A stretch of DNA of 64,000 nucleotides, from NCBI RefSeq assembly GCF_000379625.1, contig NZ_KB903244.1, positions 250,105-314,104 on the forward strand, given 5' to 3'. The stretch comes from Actinomycetospora chiangmaiensis DSM 45062. GTDB taxonomy: Bacteria > Actinomycetota > Actinomycetes > Mycobacteriales > Pseudonocardiaceae. Made by a program: the position numbers and the translations under genes. The notes beneath the pieces were generated by a model. That model ran no database searches and was not told where the DNA came from. It saw only the letters and a list, made by a program, of their open reading frames with translations. Below are positions 44,486 through 52,644 of the stretch, in pieces; the stretch's first letter is position 1; the number at the start of each line of letters is the position of its first letter.

Positions 44486-45492
44486 GCCCCACGACCGACG
44501 TCCACGCCCACCTGCTCGTCCCGGGCGCCGAGGCGCTCGTCGCGGACCGGCCCGAGCTCGGCGCGGCCCGGGCGGCCGAGGGCCGGGCGGCCGGGGCGGC
44601 GAGCAGTCGGGTCAACCGCGAGCAGATCGCGGCCCTCGGCCCGGCCCTGACCCGCCTCGACCACCGGCTCGCCGCGATGGACGCGGCCGGGATCGAGCGC
44701 CAGCTGGTCAGCCCGATGCCGATCCACCACCCGTGGGCCGACCGCGACCTCGCCACGGCCTACGCCGACGTCGTGAACACCGGGGTCCTGGAGCACTGCG
44801 CGGGCGCCCCGGACCGGCTCGTCGGCCTCGGCACGGCCCCGCTGCAGCACCCCGACCTCGCCGTCGCCGTGCTGCGGCAGGCCGTCCGCGACGGGCTGCG
44901 CGGCGTCGAGGTCTCCACCCACGTGACGGGCCCCGACGGCCGTCGTCGGGAACTCGACGACCCCGACCTGGCCGGCTTCTGGGCGGTGGCCGCCGAACTC
45001 GAGGCGGTCGTCTTCGTCCACCCGTGGGGCTGCACGCTGGGCGAGCGGCTCGACGTCGGCTACCTGTCGAACACCGTCGGGAACCCGGTCGAGACGACGG
45101 TCGCCCTCTCCCGGCTGGTCGCCGCGGGCCTTCCCGACGACGGGTGCCGGTTGCTCGCCGCGCACGGCGGCGGGTTCTTCCCGTCCGGCACGGCCCGCCA
45201 GGACCACGCCTGGCACGCGCGTCCCGACGACCGGGCCGCGGCCGCACCGCCGAGCACCGCGCTGCGGCGGCTGTGGTTCGACGCGCTCGTCTACACCCCC
45301 GAGGCGCTGCGGCACCTCGTCGCGGTGGCGGGCGCGGACCGCGTGCTGCTCGGGACCGACTACCCGTTCGACATGGCCGTGACCGACCCGCTGGACCGGC
45401 TCGCCGCCGCTGGGCTGGACCCGGCCGACGCCGAGCGGATCCGGGGCGGGAACGCCGCCGAACTGCTGGCCCCGGCCCGGGTGGAGGTCTGA
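44482..45492 (+). CDS. Amidohydrolase family protein (ACMSD/decarboxylase-like)
   Basis: A 336-aa TIM-barrel metal enzyme. HxH is in DVHAHLLVPG, the third ligand in VFVHPWGCTLG, the next His in LLAAHGGGFFPSG, and the catalytic Asp in LLGTDYPFDM. This pattern is that of the amidohydrolase_2/ACMSD group, which includes aromatic and muconate-semialdehyde decarboxylases. The ATG overlaps the upstream stop (ATGA), with GGAG 8-9 nt before. Last gene of the operon. Its 3' end overlaps the AraC gene by 133 bp tail to tail. Confidence 0.88.
   Translation: MSPTTDVHAHLLVPGAEALVADRPELGAARAAEGRAAGAASSRVNREQIAALGPALTRLDHRLAAMDAAGIERQLVSPMPIHHPWADRDLATAYADVVNTGVLEHCAGAPDRLVGLGTAPLQHPDLAVAVLRQAVRDGLRGVEVSTHVTGPDGRRRELDDPDLAGFWAVAAELEAVVFVHPWGCTLGERLDVGYLSNTVGNPVETTVALSRLVAAGLPDDGCRLLAAHGGGFFPSGTARQDHAWHARPDDRAAAAPPSTALRRLWFDALVYTPEALRHLVAVAGADRVLLGTDYPFDMAVTDPLDRLAAAGLDPADAERIRGGNAAELLAPARVEV
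45131..45145 (-). repeat. Dispersed 15-bp motif, perfect copy
   Basis: ACCCGTCGTCGGGAA on the minus strand, antisense in the amidohydrolase gene (sense codons LPDDG). Confidence 0.7.
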
Positions 45493-46439
45493 GGGTCCGG
45501 CCCGGAGAGCAGCCGCCGCCGGTAGTGCACCGGGGACTCGCCCACCTCCCGCTTGAACGCCGTGCTGAAGGCGCTCTCCGACCCGTAGCCCAGCTCGGTG
45601 GCGAGCGCGCCGACCCGGACGTCGGGGTCCCGCAGGGCGCGCTGTGCGAGCACCATCCGCCAGCGCGCCAGGTAGGCGAGGGGCGGGACGCCAGCGACCG
45701 CGCGGAAGCGTTCGGCGAAGGACGTCCGGGACATGCCCGCGGCCCGGGCGAGCCCGACCAGGTCCCACGAGCGCCCGGGCTGGTCGTGGACGAGCCGCAG
45801 AGCGGGGGCGAGCTGCTCGTCGGCCAGCAGTCGGAGCCAGCCCGTCGGCGGTTCCTCCTGCTCGAGGTAGGCGCGCAGGAACTCGAGGAGGATCAGCTGG
45901 CCCAGCTGCCGGATCGCGAAGGCCGACCCGAGCCGGGGGCTCGACGCCTCGACGACGAGCTGGTCGACGAGGCCGGCCAGCCGCGCGGCCGCGGGGGTCG
46001 CGCCGCGGACGTGGACGAGGCCGGGCAGCGCGGACGCGAGCAGGTCGAGTCCGGCGGGGCCCACCCGGATCGCGCCGCCCACCATCACGTCGTCGATGGC
46101 GGGGTCGGCCGCGGCCAGGGCCGCCGAGTCGAAGCCCGCCTCGGGGACCAGCTCGACCGGCGGGCCGTCGCCCCGGCCGCCGCGCACGTCGAGGTGGGTG
46201 CGGTGGTTGAGCAGGACGACGTCGCCGCGCGCCAGCTCGACCGGTCCCTCCGGCCCACCCGGTCCGTCGACGCGCAGCCGTGCCGACCCCGCGACCAGCG
46301 CGACGAGCTTCAGCGGCGTGGACACCGCGCCGCGGGACACCCAGGCCTCGCGGACCGCGAACCCGCCGGTCATCATGCCGCGGACCTCGACCTGCTCGAG
46401 GACGTCGGAGAGCGTGTCCGTCGGGAACACGGTGGTCAT
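45360..46439 (-). CDS. AraC-family transcriptional regulator
   Basis: A 359-aa regulator with an N-terminal AraC_binding_2/cupin-like domain (TPLKLVALVAGSARLRVDG ... ELARGDVVLLNHRTHLDV). The C-terminal double helix-turn-helix reads LARAAGMSRTSFAERFRAVA and LATELGYGSESAFSTAFKRE. The normal AraC end is VHYRRRLLSG. Another roughly 45 residues of Ser/Ala/Pro follow, encoded antisense to the amidohydrolase gene, so the stop codon may have been lost and replaced. The ATG at 46439 is divergent from the SDR gene. It is the nearest regulator to the ring-cleavage operon and a candidate controller of the operon, the SDR or both. Confidence 0.88.
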   Translation of the reverse strand: MTTVFPTDTLSDVLEQVEVRGMMTGGFAVREAWVSRGAVSTPLKLVALVAGSARLRVDGPGGPEGPVELARGDVVLLNHRTHLDVRGGRGDGPPVELVPEAGFDSAALAAADPAIDDVMVGGAIRVGPAGLDLLASALPGLVHVRGATPAAARLAGLVDQLVVEASSPRLGSAFAIRQLGQLILLEFLRAYLEQEEPPTGWLRLLADEQLAPALRLVHDQPGRSWDLVGLARAAGMSRTSFAERFRAVAGVPPLAYLARWRMVLAQRALRDPDVRVGALATELGYGSESAFSTAFKREVGESPVHYRRRLLSGPDPQTSTRAGASSSAAFPPRIRSASAGSSPAAASRSSGSVTAMSNG

Positions 46440-46464
46440 CGCCGTACTCTCGCGCAGGAGAACG

Positions 46465-46487
46465 GGACGCGCAATGATTCCGCGTCC
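46465..46487. promoter_or_regulatory. Dyad GGACGCG-N9-CGCGTCC between AraC and SDR genes
   Basis: Perfect 7-bp arms with a 9-bp spacer, centred in the 73-bp divergent promoter region. A likely operator for the AraC protein or another regulator. Confidence 0.5.
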
Positions 46488-46512
46488 GGCGCCGCGGGAC
46501 GACGCTGACGGT

Positions 46513-47499
46513 ATGACCACCGCACAGGCCCCGCTCCCCTCCCCCTTCACCGCCGCGAACACCGCCGCCGACGTCCTCGCGGGCGTGGACCTGCACGGGC
46601 GCGAGGCGATCGTCACCGGGGGCCACAGCCGGCTGGGCCGGGAGGTCACGCGTGCCCTCGCCGCCGCCGGCGCCCGGGTGACCGTCGCGGCCCGCGACGT
46701 CGACCGCGCCGCCGGCATCCTCGCGGACGTCGCGGACAACGGAGCCGTGCGGGTCGAGCCGCTGGACCTCGCCGACCCGGCCTCGATCGACCCCTTCGCC
46801 GCCCGGTGGCTCGACTCCGGACGCCCGCTCCACATGCTCGTCAACAACGCGGCCGTGCTCAACAGCCCCGAGCGCCGCGTCGACGCCCGCGGCCACGAAC
46901 TGTCGTTCTCGACCTCCCACCTCGGTCACTTCCGGCTCACCCGGGCCCTGCTCCCGGCCCTGCGCGCGGCGGGCGGGGCCCGCGTCGTCACCGTGACCTC
47001 GGGGGCCGCCCGGATCGGTTCGATCCACTGGGACGACCTCGACCTCGCGACCGACTACTCCCCGCTCGCCGCCTACGCCCAGTCCAAGCGGGCCAACGTC
47101 CTCTTCACCGTCGAACTCGACCGTCGCCACGCCGACGACGGCATCCGCGCGTTCGCGGTCCACCCGGGTGTGGTCATCGGCCCCGGGCCCCACGCCGCTG
47201 GCCGGGTCGACTCCTACCGCGCGCAGGGCCTCATCGACGAGCAGGGCACCACGATCATCGCCCCGGAGGCGGGGAAGAAGACGATCGAGCAGGGCGCCGC
47301 CGCCATCGTGTTCGGCGCGGCCAGCCCGCTGCTCGACGGGCACGGCGGGGTCTACCTCAAGGACGCCGACATCGCCGTGCTCGACGACGAGGACCGCCCG
47401 CTGACCGCCGACAGCGTCCCCGCCGACGCCAACTCGGCGATGCTCGACCCCGACGACGCCCGCCGGCTCTGGGAGCTGAGCGAACGCCTCGACGCCTGA
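46513..47499 (+). CDS. Short-chain dehydrogenase/reductase
   Basis: A 328-aa SDR of the retinol-dehydrogenase/WWOX-like classical type. Cofactor loop TGGHSRLG (normally TGxxxGxG; one Gly is Arg), NNAA (NNAAVLNS), catalytic Ser in VTVTSGAA and the YxxxK pair in AYAQSKRAN. It oxidises or reduces an alcohol/carbonyl with NAD(P)(H). ATG 46513 sits 6 nt after GACGCT, so the transcript may have almost no leader. Divergent from AraC and convergent with the methyltransferase at 47504. Confidence 0.88.
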   Translation: MTTAQAPLPSPFTAANTAADVLAGVDLHGREAIVTGGHSRLGREVTRALAAAGARVTVAARDVDRAAGILADVADNGAVRVEPLDLADPASIDPFAARWLDSGRPLHMLVNNAAVLNSPERRVDARGHELSFSTSHLGHFRLTRALLPALRAAGGARVVTVTSGAARIGSIHWDDLDLATDYSPLAAYAQSKRANVLFTVELDRRHADDGIRAFAVHPGVVIGPGPHAAGRVDSYRAQGLIDEQGTTIIAPEAGKKTIEQGAAAIVFGAASPLLDGHGGVYLKDADIAVLDDEDRPLTADSVPADANSAMLDPDDARRLWELSERLDA

Positions 47500-47503
47500 A
47501 CTG

Positions 47504-48253
47504 CTACCGCCGGGCGACCAGGAAGATGCGGCGGAACGGGAACCAGGTCGAGCCGTCGGGGTTCGTGGGGTAGGCCTCGCGCAGGCGCGGCGCGAGGAGC
47601 TCGACGTAGTCGCGGTACGCGGCGTCGGAGAGAGCGTCGCGGACCGGGCGCAGCGCCGTGCCCGAGATCCAGTGCAGCACCGGGTCCTCGCCGGTCAGCC
47701 GCTGCAGGTAGGTCGTCTCCCAGACGTCGACCGCGGCCGCCACGGCGAGGTCCGCGGCGTACTCCGCGGGCTCGGCGACCGTGTTGTCGTGGCGCAGCGG
47801 CACGTCGAACCGGTCGGCGACCTCGCGGGCCAGCACGTGCGACGGCGCGGTGAAGTTGCCCGGCACCTGGACGGCCAGCCACCCGGCGTCGGGAAGGGCC
47901 GCGAGCCAGCGACGCAGCAGCGCGCGGTGCCCGGGGACCCACTGGAGCACGGCGTTGGAGACGATGACGTCACCCTCGGGCGCCCAGGTCTCGACGTCCT
48001 GCTCGGTGGCCTCGACGCCGCGCTCGCGGGCGGCGGCGACCATCGCCGGGGACGAGTCGAACGCGCTCACCCGCGCGTCCGGCCACCGCGCCGCGAGGAC
48101 CGCCGTGAGGTGGCCCGGCCCGCAGCCCGCGTCGACGACGTGGCGCGGGGCCTGCGCCCCGATGCGCGCGAGCAGGTCGGCGAACGGGCGGGAGCGGTGG
48201 TCGTCGAAGTTCAGGTAGAGGGCCGGGTCCCAGGTCGTGGCCACGCCGGTCAC
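47504..48253 (-). CDS. tam: Trans-aconitate 2-methyltransferase-like enzyme
   Basis: A 249-aa SAM-dependent methyltransferase. Motif I is HVVDAGCGPGHLTAVLAARW. DVIVSNAVLQWVPGH is the post-I acidic/aromatic segment. The start TTWDPALYLNFDDHRSRPFA and the end ...GSTWFPFRRIFLVARR are characteristic of the Tam family, which methylates trans-aconitate and similar acids to detoxify them. The GTG at 48253 overlaps the stop of the upstream membrane gene (GTGA). The name is good at family level; the substrate is inferred. Confidence 0.87.
   Translation of the reverse strand: MTGVATTWDPALYLNFDDHRSRPFADLLARIGAQAPRHVVDAGCGPGHLTAVLAARWPDARVSAFDSSPAMVAAARERGVEATEQDVETWAPEGDVIVSNAVLQWVPGHRALLRRWLAALPDAGWLAVQVPGNFTAPSHVLAREVADRFDVPLRHDNTVAEPAEYAADLAVAAAVDVWETTYLQRLTGEDPVLHWISGTALRPVRDALSDAAYRDYVELLAPRLREAYPTNPDGSTWFPFRRIFLVARR
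47881..47895 (+). repeat. Dispersed 15-bp motif, one mismatch
   Basis: ACCCGGCGTCGGGAA, antisense in the tam gene. The same one-base variant (GGC for GTC) also occurs at 43515-43529 and 60223-60237 on the minus strand. Confidence 0.45.
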
Positions 48254-48900
48254 GCTACGCCGGCGACGATCAGGACCAGCCCGCTCACGCCGGCGCCGAG
48301 CAGGCCGCCGACGATCACCTGCGCGAGCGTGTGGGCGGTCAGCGTCAGGCGCGCCCACGCCACCATCGGAACGGCGAGCCAGGCGAGCGCCCACCAGCCG
48401 CCGCCGAGCAGTGTGAGCACGGCGGCGGCCGCGGCCACCACCGCGACGTGGAAGCTGACCTTCCACCAGAGGGTGACCGTCGTGGCCACGAGCACCGTGG
48501 CGAGCACCGCGACCTGCAGCGCGACGATCGCGCGGGGGGCGCCGGCCAGCCACAGCACCACCAGTCCGACCAGCACGGACAAGGCCGCGAGCCCGAGGGG
48601 GACGGCCCGCTGCTCGCGGCGGGAGAGGTGGTGGTCGGTGTAGCGGCCGCGGCGGACCCCGACGTCGACGATCGCGGCGGGGATCACCACCGTGAAGACC
48701 ATCCCCAGGAGCGACCACGCGATCCCGGGCGGGCCCGCGGCCAGGGCGCCGACCACCGGGTACAGCACGGCGAGCAGCAGCGTCGGGGAGGTCACCGTGC
48801 TGACCCGCGTGGCCACGATCGTCACGAGGTCCAGTGTCGACCATCGCGGTGCCGCACCCGCCGGTTCGACCTCGTGGGCGACGCTGCGTTGGGAATTCAC
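48250..48900 (-). CDS. PAP2-like integral membrane protein
   Basis: A 216-aa protein with about six hydrophobic segments. The order of the last ones (WWKVSFHVAVVAAAAAVLTL, then WARLTLTAHTLAQVIVGG) recalls the C-terminal half of PAP2 phosphatases. There PSGH is followed by SRxxxxxHxxxD; here the motifs read VSFH and ARLTLTAHTLAQ, so the acid residue is lost and catalysis is doubtful. The start is uncertain (GTG 48900, no clear ribosome site). It is coupled to tam by a 4-bp overlap and divergent from the methyltransferase at 48972. Confidence 0.7.
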   Translation of the reverse strand: MNSQRSVAHEVEPAGAAPRWSTLDLVTIVATRVSTVTSPTLLLAVLYPVVGALAAGPPGIAWSLLGMVFTVVIPAAIVDVGVRRGRYTDHHLSRREQRAVPLGLAALSVLVGLVVLWLAGAPRAIVALQVAVLATVLVATTVTLWWKVSFHVAVVAAAAAVLTLLGGGWWALAWLAVPMVAWARLTLTAHTLAQVIVGGLLGAGVSGLVLIVAGVA

Positions 48901-48971
48901 TCGTTCGTGGGCTCACGGTTCGACGTGTCGTCGCGACATCGTGGGAGAGGCACGTCCGAAGGAGTGACCAC

Positions 48972-49826
48972 ATGCAGGTCGAGTACTACCCGGCGCCACC
49001 GCCGCCGGGGCCGCGGGGCACCGGGCTCCCCTACGACGCCGGGCTCGAGCTGGACGGGATCGTCACCACCGCGGCCGACCTCGAACTGCCGAACTTCGCC
49101 CGCACCGTCGACGCCCTCCTCGGCGGCAGCGCCAACTTCGCGGTCGACCGGGAGGCCGTGGCCACGCTGTCGGTGATCGACCCGCTCCTCGAGGCCCGCA
49201 CCCGCGCGAACCGGGCGTTCGCCCGCCGCGTCGTGCGCCACGCGCACGCCCTCGGCATCGACCAGTTCCTCGACCTGGGCTGCGGTATCCCGTCGATCCA
49301 GTCCGTGCACGGCTTCGTGCACCAGGTGAACCCCGAGGCGCGGGTGGCCTACGTCGACCTCGACCCCGTCGTGGTCGCCCACGCCCGCGAGCTGGTCTCC
49401 CACCTGCCGGGCGTCTCCGTCACGTGGGGCGACCTCCGGGCCCCCGACTGCGTGCTCGCGACGCCCGAGGTCGCCGCCACGATCGACCTGTCCCGCCCGA
49501 TCGCCCTGCTCGTCTGCGGGGTGCTGCACTTCGTGCACGACGACGTCGCGGCCCTGCTGCGCCGGTGGCGGGACCTGCTCGCGCCCGGCAGCGTGCTCGC
49601 CGCGACCCACGGCGCGCCCGCCCACCGCAAGGCCGTCGCCGTGCTGGACGGCACCTACAGCCGCGGCCTCGCCGGGGTGACCACCCGGAGCCGCACCGAG
49701 ATCCGCGAGGCGCTCGCCGAGGTCGGCCCCGTGGTCGACGTCGTCGACTGGCCCCACCGCGGCGCCGGCGGCCGCTACGCGCTGGACCACCTGGGCGCGG
49801 TCGGAGTCGTGGAACAGCGTCGCTAG
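48972..49826 (+). CDS. SAM-dependent methyltransferase (Methyltransf_19 family)
   Basis: A 284-aa protein of the actinobacterial PF04672 family. Markers are NFAVDREAVATLSVIDPLLE (the long N-terminal helix before the fold), FLDLGCGIPSIQSVH for motif I, and ALLVCGVLHFVHDD. The ATG at 48972 has AAGGAG 8 nt upstream. Members are common beside regulators and membrane proteins, and few substrates are known. The TetR gene follows 18 nt downstream with its own promoter-like sequence. Confidence 0.88.
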   Translation: MQVEYYPAPPPPGPRGTGLPYDAGLELDGIVTTAADLELPNFARTVDALLGGSANFAVDREAVATLSVIDPLLEARTRANRAFARRVVRHAHALGIDQFLDLGCGIPSIQSVHGFVHQVNPEARVAYVDLDPVVVAHARELVSHLPGVSVTWGDLRAPDCVLATPEVAATIDLSRPIALLVCGVLHFVHDDVAALLRRWRDLLAPGSVLAATHGAPAHRKAVAVLDGTYSRGLAGVTTRSRTEIREALAEVGPVVDVVDWPHRGAGGRYALDHLGAVGVVEQRR

Positions 49827-49832
49827 CACTGC

Positions 49833-49838
49833 TAGATT
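49833..49838 (+). promoter_or_regulatory. Putative -10 element of the TetR gene (TAGATT, 6 nt before GTG)
   Basis: TAGATT-CGGCCT-GTG is a textbook leaderless layout. It overlaps the end of the methyltransferase gene region, so the TetR gene need not depend on read-through. Confidence 0.6.
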
Positions 49839-49844
49839 CGGCCT

Positions 49845-50408
49845 GTGACAGCGCAGGAGCGGCGGGCCCGGGAGCGGGCGGACCGGCACGCGCGCATCGT
49901 CGCCACGGCCCGGGAACTGGCCGAGGACCAGGGCTGGGACGCCGTGACGACCCGGCGGCTCGCCGACCGCATCGAGTACAGCCAGCCGGTCCTCTACGGC
50001 CACTTCCCCGGAGGGAAGGACGAGATCGTCGCCGCGGTCGCGCTGGAGGGCTTCGCCGACCTCGCCCGGACGCTGCGGGCGGCGATCGACGGCCGGGACG
50101 GACGCGACGCCGTCGCCGCCCTCACCGGGGCCTACCTCGACTTCGCCGCCGACCGCCCGGCGGTCTACGTCGCGATGTTCGACCTCGCCGCCCTCCCCTT
50201 CGCCGCCGCGGACACGCCCGCGCCGCTGCACGAGGGCTTCGACGCGGTGCGCACCGCGCTCGGCGGTGACGACGAGCTCGCCGAGGTCGGGTGGGCGGCG
50301 TTGCACGGTCTGGCGACCCTGCGCCGCGCCGGTCGCGTGCCCGCGGCGACCGAGACCCGTCGTCGGGAACGCGTGGTGGACCTGCTCGACCGCGGCCGGT
50401 CAGGGTAG
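49845..50408 (+). CDS. TetR-family transcriptional regulator
   Basis: A 187-aa regulator. The N-terminal HTH reads RIVATARELAEDQGWDAVTT and RRLADRIEYSQPVLYGHFPG. The ligand domain includes a WHG-type segment (VGWAALHGLATLRRAGRVP). The GTG start follows TAGATT-N6. It is followed 9 nt later by the Nudix-like gene on the same strand. The dispersed motif lies near its 3' end (50355-50369). Target and ligand unknown. Confidence 0.9.
   Translation: MTAQERRARERADRHARIVATARELAEDQGWDAVTTRRLADRIEYSQPVLYGHFPGGKDEIVAAVALEGFADLARTLRAAIDGRDGRDAVAALTGAYLDFAADRPAVYVAMFDLAALPFAAADTPAPLHEGFDAVRTALGGDDELAEVGWAALHGLATLRRAGRVPAATETRRRERVVDLLDRGRSG
50355..50369 (+). repeat. Dispersed 15-bp motif, perfect copy
   Basis: ACCCGTCGTCGGGAA in sense orientation in the TetR gene (encodes TRRRE). 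Confidence 0.7.
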
Positions 50409-50417
50409 GAAGGCCCC

Positions 50418-50795
50418 ATGAGCAGGGCGAACCACCTGGTGCTGGCGGTGGTCGTCGCGCGCCCGGGCGTGCTGCTCCTGCACCGGCCCGGTGAGACCCC
50501 GCCCGCGGTGCTGCCGGGCGGGCGTCCCGAGGCGCGGGAGTCGGTCGGGGCCACCGCGGAGCGCGGCTGCCTGGAGGAGACCCGGGTGCGCATCCGCGCC
50601 GGGAAGGTCCTCGGCCGCGACCTCGTCGACGGGATCGCGACCACCTACGTGGCCGCGCGACCCGTCGTCGAGCCGCCGGCGGACGAGGTCGCCGTGAGCC
50701 TGCACGTCGCCTGGTACCGCCCCGAGCAGGTCGACCTGGTGCTGCCGGACCTGCCGTCGTTCGTGCGAGGTGCGCTCCGCGCTCGTGAGCACTGA
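50418..50795 (+). CDS. Nudix-like protein with an altered Nudix box
   Basis: A 125-aa alpha/beta/alpha Nudix fold. The box GRPEARESVGATAERGCLEE departs from GX5EX7REUXEE: the first RE glutamate is Gly (ERGCLEE), while the following EE pair is kept. Metal binding may be weakened, so catalysis is uncertain. The ATG at 50418 has AGGAAGG upstream. The stop codon lies inside the left arm of the following hairpin, so the last codons are shared with the terminator. Confidence 0.75.
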   Translation: MSRANHLVLAVVVARPGVLLLHRPGETPPAVLPGGRPEARESVGATAERGCLEETRVRIRAGKVLGRDLVDGIATTYVAARPVVEPPADEVAVSLHVAWYRPEQVDLVLPDLPSFVRGALRAREH

Positions 50796-50824
50796 GTGGG
50801 GCTATGGCCCCACTCAGTGCTCAC
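50785..50824. terminator. Perfect 18-bp hairpin between Nudix-like gene and rnj
   Basis: The left arm GTGAGCACTGAGTGGGGC and its exact reverse complement are separated by a TATG loop. It serves two convergent genes. Confidence 0.8.
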
Positions 50825-50835
50825 CTGAGCGGAGC

Positions 50836-52644
50836 TCACACGGGCAGCACCGTCGGCACGATCATCGGGCGGCGGCGGTAGGTCTCGCCGACCCACTTGC
50901 CCACCACCCGGCGGACCGCCTGCGCGATCCGGTGGGTGTCGGTGATGCCCTCCGCCTCGGTGCGCGAGAGCTCCATCTCGACCAGCGAGACGACGTTCTC
51001 GAGCGCCTTCGGGTCGTCGGAGAACCCGCGGCCGGAGATGCGCGGCGGGGCGACGGCGCGCCCGGTCGCGGCCTCCACGGCCACCGTGATCGCGATGAAG
51101 CCGCCCTCACCGAGGACGAGGCGGTCGGAGAGCGTGGACTCGCCGACGTCGCCGACCTGGTTGCCGTCGACGTAGACGTGCCCGACCTCGACCCGGCCGA
51201 CGATGCTCGCCTTCTTCTCGACCAGGTCGACCACCACGCCGTCCTCGGCGATGACGACCCGCTCGGCGGGCACCCCGGTCCGGCGGGCGATCGCGGCGTT
51301 GGCCCGCAGGTGGCGCCACTCGCCGTGCACCGGCATCACGTTGCGCGGGCGCAGCGCGTTGTAGAGGAAGAGCAGCTCGCCGGCGCTCGCGTGGCCGGAG
51401 ACGTGCACCTTCGCGACGCCGGAGTGGATGACCTCGGCGCCGAGCCGGGTCAGACCGTTGATCACGGCGAACACCGCGGTCTCGTTGCCCGGGATCAGCG
51501 ACGACAGCAGGACGACGGTGTCGCCCGGGGTGATCGTGATCTGCCGGTGGTCGCCGCGCGCCATGCGCCCGAGCGCCGAGAGCGGCTCGCCCTGCGACCC
51601 CGTCGACACGAGCACCACGTCGCGCTCGGGCATGGCGAGCGCGTCGTCGAGGTCGACGAGCAGGCCCTCGGGGATCTCGAGCAGGCCGAGGTCGGCGGCG
51701 ATGCCCATGTTGCGCACCATGGACCGGCCCGTGAAGCAGACCTTCCGGTGGTGCTTCTGCGCGGCGGTGAGCACCTGCTGGACGCGGTGCACGTGGCTCG
51801 CGAAGCAGGCGACGATCAGGCGGCTTGGGGCCGTGCGGAACACGTCGTCGATCACCGGCGCAATGTCGCGCTCGGGAGTGACGAAGCCCGGGACCTCGGC
51901 GTTCGTGGAGTCGATCAGCAGCAGGTCGACGCCCTCGTCGCCCAGCCGCGAGAACCCCGCGAGGTCGGTGAGCCGGCCGTCGAGGGGCAGCTGGTCGAGC
52001 TTGATGTCGCCGGTGTGCAGCACGGTGCCACCGGGGGTGCGGACCGCGACGGCGAGCGCGTCGGGGATGGAGTGGTTGACCGCGAAGAACTCGCAGTCGA
52101 ACGAGCCGTAGTGGCCGCGCTCGCCCTCGCGCACCTCGAGCAGGTGCGGGGTGAGGCGGTGCTCGCGGCACTTCGCCTCGACCAGCGCGAGGGTGAAGCG
52201 CGATCCGACGATCAGCAGGTCGGGCTTCTGGCGCAGCAGGAACGGCACCGCGCCGATGTGGTCCTCGTGCCCGTGGGTCAGCACGAGGGCGTCGACGGCG
52301 TCGAGGCGGTCCTCGATGGCACGGAAGTCGGGCAGGATGAGGTCGACGCCGGGCGAGTCCTCCGAGGGGAAGAGCACGCCGCAGTCGACGACCAGCATGC
52401 GGCCGCCGTACTCCAGCACCGTCATGTTGCGGCCGACCTCGCCGACCCCGCCCAGCGCGACGACGCGCAGCGCGCCGTCCGCGAGCGGCTTCGGGTGGGC
52501 GTCAGGGTCGGGCACGGACTGGGTCGGGGTGCCCGTCGCGCCGCAGTCGTGGTCGTGCTTCGGGACCTGGGCGTTCTGGCCGCCCTGACCCTGCTGGTTC
52601 TGGCCCCCGCCGTTGCGGCGGCGCTGGGCGGTCGATCGGCTCAC
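50836..52644 (-). CDS. rnj: Ribonuclease J
   Basis: A 602-aa metallo-beta-lactamase/beta-CASP RNase for mRNA decay and rRNA maturation (Rv2752c-like). The metal motif is HGHEDH at 124-129, and NHSIPD and HTGDIKLD follow. The beta-CASP part includes LIDSTNAE, STGSQGEP and SGHASAGEL, then a C-terminal domain (GFIAITVAVEAATG). About 55 N-terminal residues are a Gln/Gly/Asn-rich extension (RRRNGGGQNQQGQGGQNAQV) that looks disordered. The GTG at 52644 overlaps the stop of a tiny upstream frame (GTGA). thyX lies two genes upstream; dapA, which separates these genes in M. tuberculosis, is absent. Confidence 0.95.
   Translation of the reverse strand: MSRSTAQRRRNGGGQNQQGQGGQNAQVPKHDHDCGATGTPTQSVPDPDAHPKPLADGALRVVALGGVGEVGRNMTVLEYGGRMLVVDCGVLFPSEDSPGVDLILPDFRAIEDRLDAVDALVLTHGHEDHIGAVPFLLRQKPDLLIVGSRFTLALVEAKCREHRLTPHLLEVREGERGHYGSFDCEFFAVNHSIPDALAVAVRTPGGTVLHTGDIKLDQLPLDGRLTDLAGFSRLGDEGVDLLLIDSTNAEVPGFVTPERDIAPVIDDVFRTAPSRLIVACFASHVHRVQQVLTAAQKHHRKVCFTGRSMVRNMGIAADLGLLEIPEGLLVDLDDALAMPERDVVLVSTGSQGEPLSALGRMARGDHRQITITPGDTVVLLSSLIPGNETAVFAVINGLTRLGAEVIHSGVAKVHVSGHASAGELLFLYNALRPRNVMPVHGEWRHLRANAAIARRTGVPAERVVIAEDGVVVDLVEKKASIVGRVEVGHVYVDGNQVGDVGESTLSDRLVLGEGGFIAITVAVEAATGRAVAPPRISGRGFSDDPKALENVVSLVEMELSRTEAEGITDTHRIAQAVRRVVGKWVGETYRRRPMIVPTVLPV

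Noticed and set aside
43801-47343. 1180-codon minus-strand frame over the FAH, amidohydrolase and SDR genes
   Set aside because: Shadow of three well-supported genes; no domain is recognisable in it.
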